Of a DNA stretch of 64,000 bases, positions 61,901 to 64,000 are shown one piece after another. Each line of letters opens with the position of its first letter. Position 1 is the first letter of the stretch. The DNA is taken from the NCBI GenBank assembly GCA_020633435.1, contig JACKDP010000006.1, positions 1 through 64,000 on the forward strand. The letters run 5' to 3'. The DNA comes from Myxococcales bacterium (GTDB taxonomy: Bacteria; Myxococcota_A; Bradymonadia; UBA7976; UBA1532). The position numbers and the translations under genes were made by a program. The notes under the pieces were generated by a model. The model made no database searches. It was not told where the DNA came from and saw nothing but the letters and a program-made list of their open reading frames with translations.

Positions 61901-62141
61901 CGTCAGCGCAGGGGCTCATGGGGCCGCAGGCCTCACCGGCCGCCGCGCCGCACCCCGGCTCCGCCTCATACTCACACTGGCGGTCGCAGCGCACCGCCCG
62001 CGCGCAGGCCACGGGCGGGCAGAGCTCGAGGCGGCACCCGACCCCCCGATCGATGGCCGCGCCCGGGTCCTCCAGGTCACACCCGAACAGACCCGATCCC
62101 AGCAGAGCCGATCCCAGCAGCACCCAGAGCGCACGTCCCAT
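58932..62141 (-). CDS. Large RCC1-like repeat lipoprotein
   Basis: 1069 residues. MGRALWVLLGSALLGSGLFG ends just before the lipobox Cys21. Residues ~40-210 are Cys-rich Dickkopf-like units (CxxxCADGLACGTDGRCGG and variants). Two RCC1-type propellers follow, about 215-500 and 590-1069, built from repeats such as GHSFTCALRADATLACWGGG and AGFHHTCGLRNDGRIECWGA, separated by another Cys-rich linker. Predicted to be surface-anchored, probably binding other proteins. The gene ends 8 nt from the barrel gene end (convergent). Confidence 0.82.
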   Translation of the reverse strand: MGRALWVLLGSALLGSGLFGCDLEDPGAAIDRGVGCRLELCPPVACARAVRCDRQCEYEAEPGCGAAAGEACGPMSPCADGLACGTDGRCGGLGAACADVTGCEESLDCSRGVCGGGGAGCGTDEACLGGDCAGGVCGALGSACATDAACREGLACGDGACGGDAAACARPEDCVSGACDGGRCATDQARAGLGEPCDLAPACPAGEACVDGTCGTFSAVSSGRVHGCGLRPGGQVVCWGDASRGAVEVPPGDYVAVSAGHSFTCALRADATLACWGGGLSASPPAGRFTSVTAGVAHACALREDGEAVCWGSDQWGESRPPAGRWLALSAGAGYTCGLREDGTLACFGLNNADRLRAPAGVFIQVAAGDLHACARRDDGTAVCWGSDAYGQLAVPAGPFASIQAGFHHTCGLRNDGRIECWGADQWGQSRPPAGEFRAIDVRAEQGCGVRLSGGLACWGLGDRGQTAPPACTPPTRCKPEIDCFSGTCGGPGATCGGDEACARSACLAGICGADGAPCDAAADCAGGLCEAGFCQSPAEPCTTDAECAPWGDACVLGICDRVVQLSTPPVNVAYASDLTEGCARTRRGRALCWGPGDWRVLPEGPYRDVQTAQEVVCGQRLDGVVHCQGPAPWIAALPLDAPLAQIRVSDTHGCALRPDGTAVCAGHGAAAAVPPDRLSAITAGQGFSCGLTTDGEARCWGLDNPQGRLGALAAPPGRFVRIKSSPTASCAQAADGSLRCWGGGVRSPEGRYLDFDVALFNACGIREDGVVRCWAAAEVEVTQPSGSTIAIHGYVGLCTLGAGPRPACTTSGDRLFTGRLPDAGLVALAAPGGGFGFCGLEADGRSACVGKGWAVQVPAAALQTIAVGSTVCGLDAAGQPHCGAGPLAAAPALRAAQVVVGRDFACALGTDARVSCWGPNRIGLPDDRYQALAANDVWLCGLRLDGQATCVGIEGLLPDLAPPAPPPGPFDLIAAGVSHPHRAVCGRRETGEVVCWGRALADTPVPATPFVDLAVGGDFGCGLTEAGEAACWGPAGLAPPPGPYRALSGACGLRVDGRVSCFRPNGLY

Positions 62142-62250
62142 GCCTTCGCCCCCGTCGACGCGACGTGGCGAGTGTCGGGCGGCGGCCGACCGGTTGCCAG
62201 CGAGCGAGGGAAAGTGTCGGCAGGACGATGGGTTGCGGTGGGGCGGTGCG

Positions 62251-63239
<989 letters not shown>

Positions 63240-63243
<4 letters not shown>

Positions 63244-64000
63244 GCCTGCACCTCCGAGGGGGACGGGAGGGCCTGGATGATGGCCCGGGTGATGTCACGG
63301 GTGCCGGCGGTGCCGCCCAGGTCGCCGGTGCGGACCTTGCCCTCGCGCAGAACGTGGTCGATGGCCGCCTCGACGCGGGCGGCGGCGACGCGCTCGCCGA
63401 TGTGGCGCAGCATCAGGGCCGCCGAGAGCGTGAGGGCCGTGGGGTTGGCCTTGCCCTGGCCGGCGATGTCGGGGGCCGAGCCGTGCACGGCCTCGAAGAC
63501 GGCGCACTTCTCGCCGATGTTGGCGCCCGGGACGATGCCCAGGCCCCCCACCAGGCCGGCGCAGAGGTCGCTCACGATGTCGCCGTAGAGGTTCTCCATC
63601 AGCAGCACGTCGTAGCGCGTCGGGTCGAGGACGAGCTGCATGGCCACGCGGTCGATGGGGTGCTCCTCCACCTGGATGAAGGGGTAGTCGGCGGCGACGG
63701 CGCGGGCGGAGTCGAGGAAGAGCCCGTCGCTGCGGCGCATGACCGACGCCTTGTGCACCACCGTGACCTTCCGGCGGCCCGTCCAGCGGGCGTACTCGAA
63801 GGCGTAGCGGGCGATGCGGGTGCTGGCGGCCGCGGTGATGATCTTGAGGGCCTCCACCACCCCGGGCACCACCTCGTGCTCGCGGCCGGCGTAGAGCCCC
63901 TCGGTGTTCTCGCGGAAGACCACCAGGTCGACGTCGTCGTGGCGCGTCTTCAGGCCGGGCAGCGACTTGACGGGGCGCAGGCTCACGTACAGGTCGAGGG
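63240..64000 (-). CDS. Second IDH/IPMDH-family paralogue, 5' end outside window
   Basis: At least 253 residues, with the N-terminus beyond base 64000. Motifs match the downstream gene: VVFRENTEGLYAGREHEVVP, YARWTGRRKVTVVHKASVM with the catalytic Lys, MENLYGDIVSDLCAGLVGG, and FEAVHGSAPDIAGQGKANPT. Identity to its neighbour is clear but partial, for example in the cofactor-binding segment. Expressed first and coupled by the 4-bp overlap; together they may form a heteromeric NAD-dependent isocitrate dehydrogenase, or one could be a homoisocitrate or tartrate enzyme. Confidence 0.8.

Noticed and set aside
58932..62141. CRISPR-like or tandem-repeat DNA in the RCC1 gene
   Set aside because: The repetition is at the protein level with diverged DNA; there are no uniform spacers or repeats as in a CRISPR array. 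None was seen elsewhere in the window.

Overview
This is a very GC-rich genomic window whose gene content points to a myxobacterium-like organism (Myxococcota or a related deltaproteobacterial group). The signs are many secreted lipoproteins with Cys-rich, Gly-rich or MopE-type (D.DNDGDGE-like) modules, an RCC1-type propeller lipoprotein, a PEGA-domain protein next to a membrane Ser/Thr kinase, a PHM-like copper oxidase with a c-type heme motif, and frequent 1-4 bp gene overlaps. This is inferred from protein character only; no rRNA or tRNA gene was seen.

Bases 1-9876 are a defence island with every gene on the minus strand. In transcription order it holds a CD-NTase (9876-8974), a SAVED-domain cyclic-oligonucleotide receptor (8964-7876), an XRE-HTH/ImmA metallopeptidase fusion (7787-6636), a DUF4411-type PIN nuclease (6636-6139), a DrmD-like SNF2 helicase (6075-2557) and a DrmMI-like adenine methyltransferase running off the left edge. 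It therefore combines a CBASS-type pair lacking an obvious killing domain, a fused regulator resembling the CapH/CapP controllers of CBASS, and half of a class 1 DISARM-like system.

Bases 10-32.9 kb are mostly ordinary chromosome. This stretch holds a COG4705-type membrane protein, several secreted hypotheticals and lipoproteins, a two-gene FAD reductase/NapH-like Fe-S membrane operon (17.1-19.8 kb), a VOC-SRPBCC fusion, an acyltransferase, a CrtI/RetSat-like oxidoreductase, MtfA, a SpoU methyltransferase, an inositol-phosphatase/ADP-ribosylglycohydrolase fusion, and a lipoprotein with three copies of an unrecognised domain.

Bases 32.9-44.6 kb form a scrambled Rhs polymorphic-toxin island. 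An Rhs C-terminus carrying a Fic/Doc-like toxin and its small partner (33.1-34.0 kb) are intact. The 3.9 kb segment of about 30.13-33.99 kb is then repeated as 33.99-37.8 kb, full of small indels that break every gene. Next come an orphan Rhs-type C-terminus with a membrane immunity candidate, a frameshifted ISKra4/UPF0236-type transposase, and another degenerate Rhs locus. A scar of a flanking gene marks the right edge at 44.54-44.59 kb. The decay could be real or could come from an error-rich, unmerged contig overlap; read mapping would decide.

Bases 44.6-64 kb return to ordinary chromosome: a pseudouridine synthase, a secreted cysteine-hydrolase-like protein, an M3 metallopeptidase lipoprotein, a lipase, aspartate-semialdehyde dehydrogenase, the PHM-like protein, a kinase-SRPBCC reading frame behind a PEGA protein, an outer-membrane-like protein, the RCC1 lipoprotein, and two overlapping isocitrate/isopropylmalate-dehydrogenase-family genes at the right edge.
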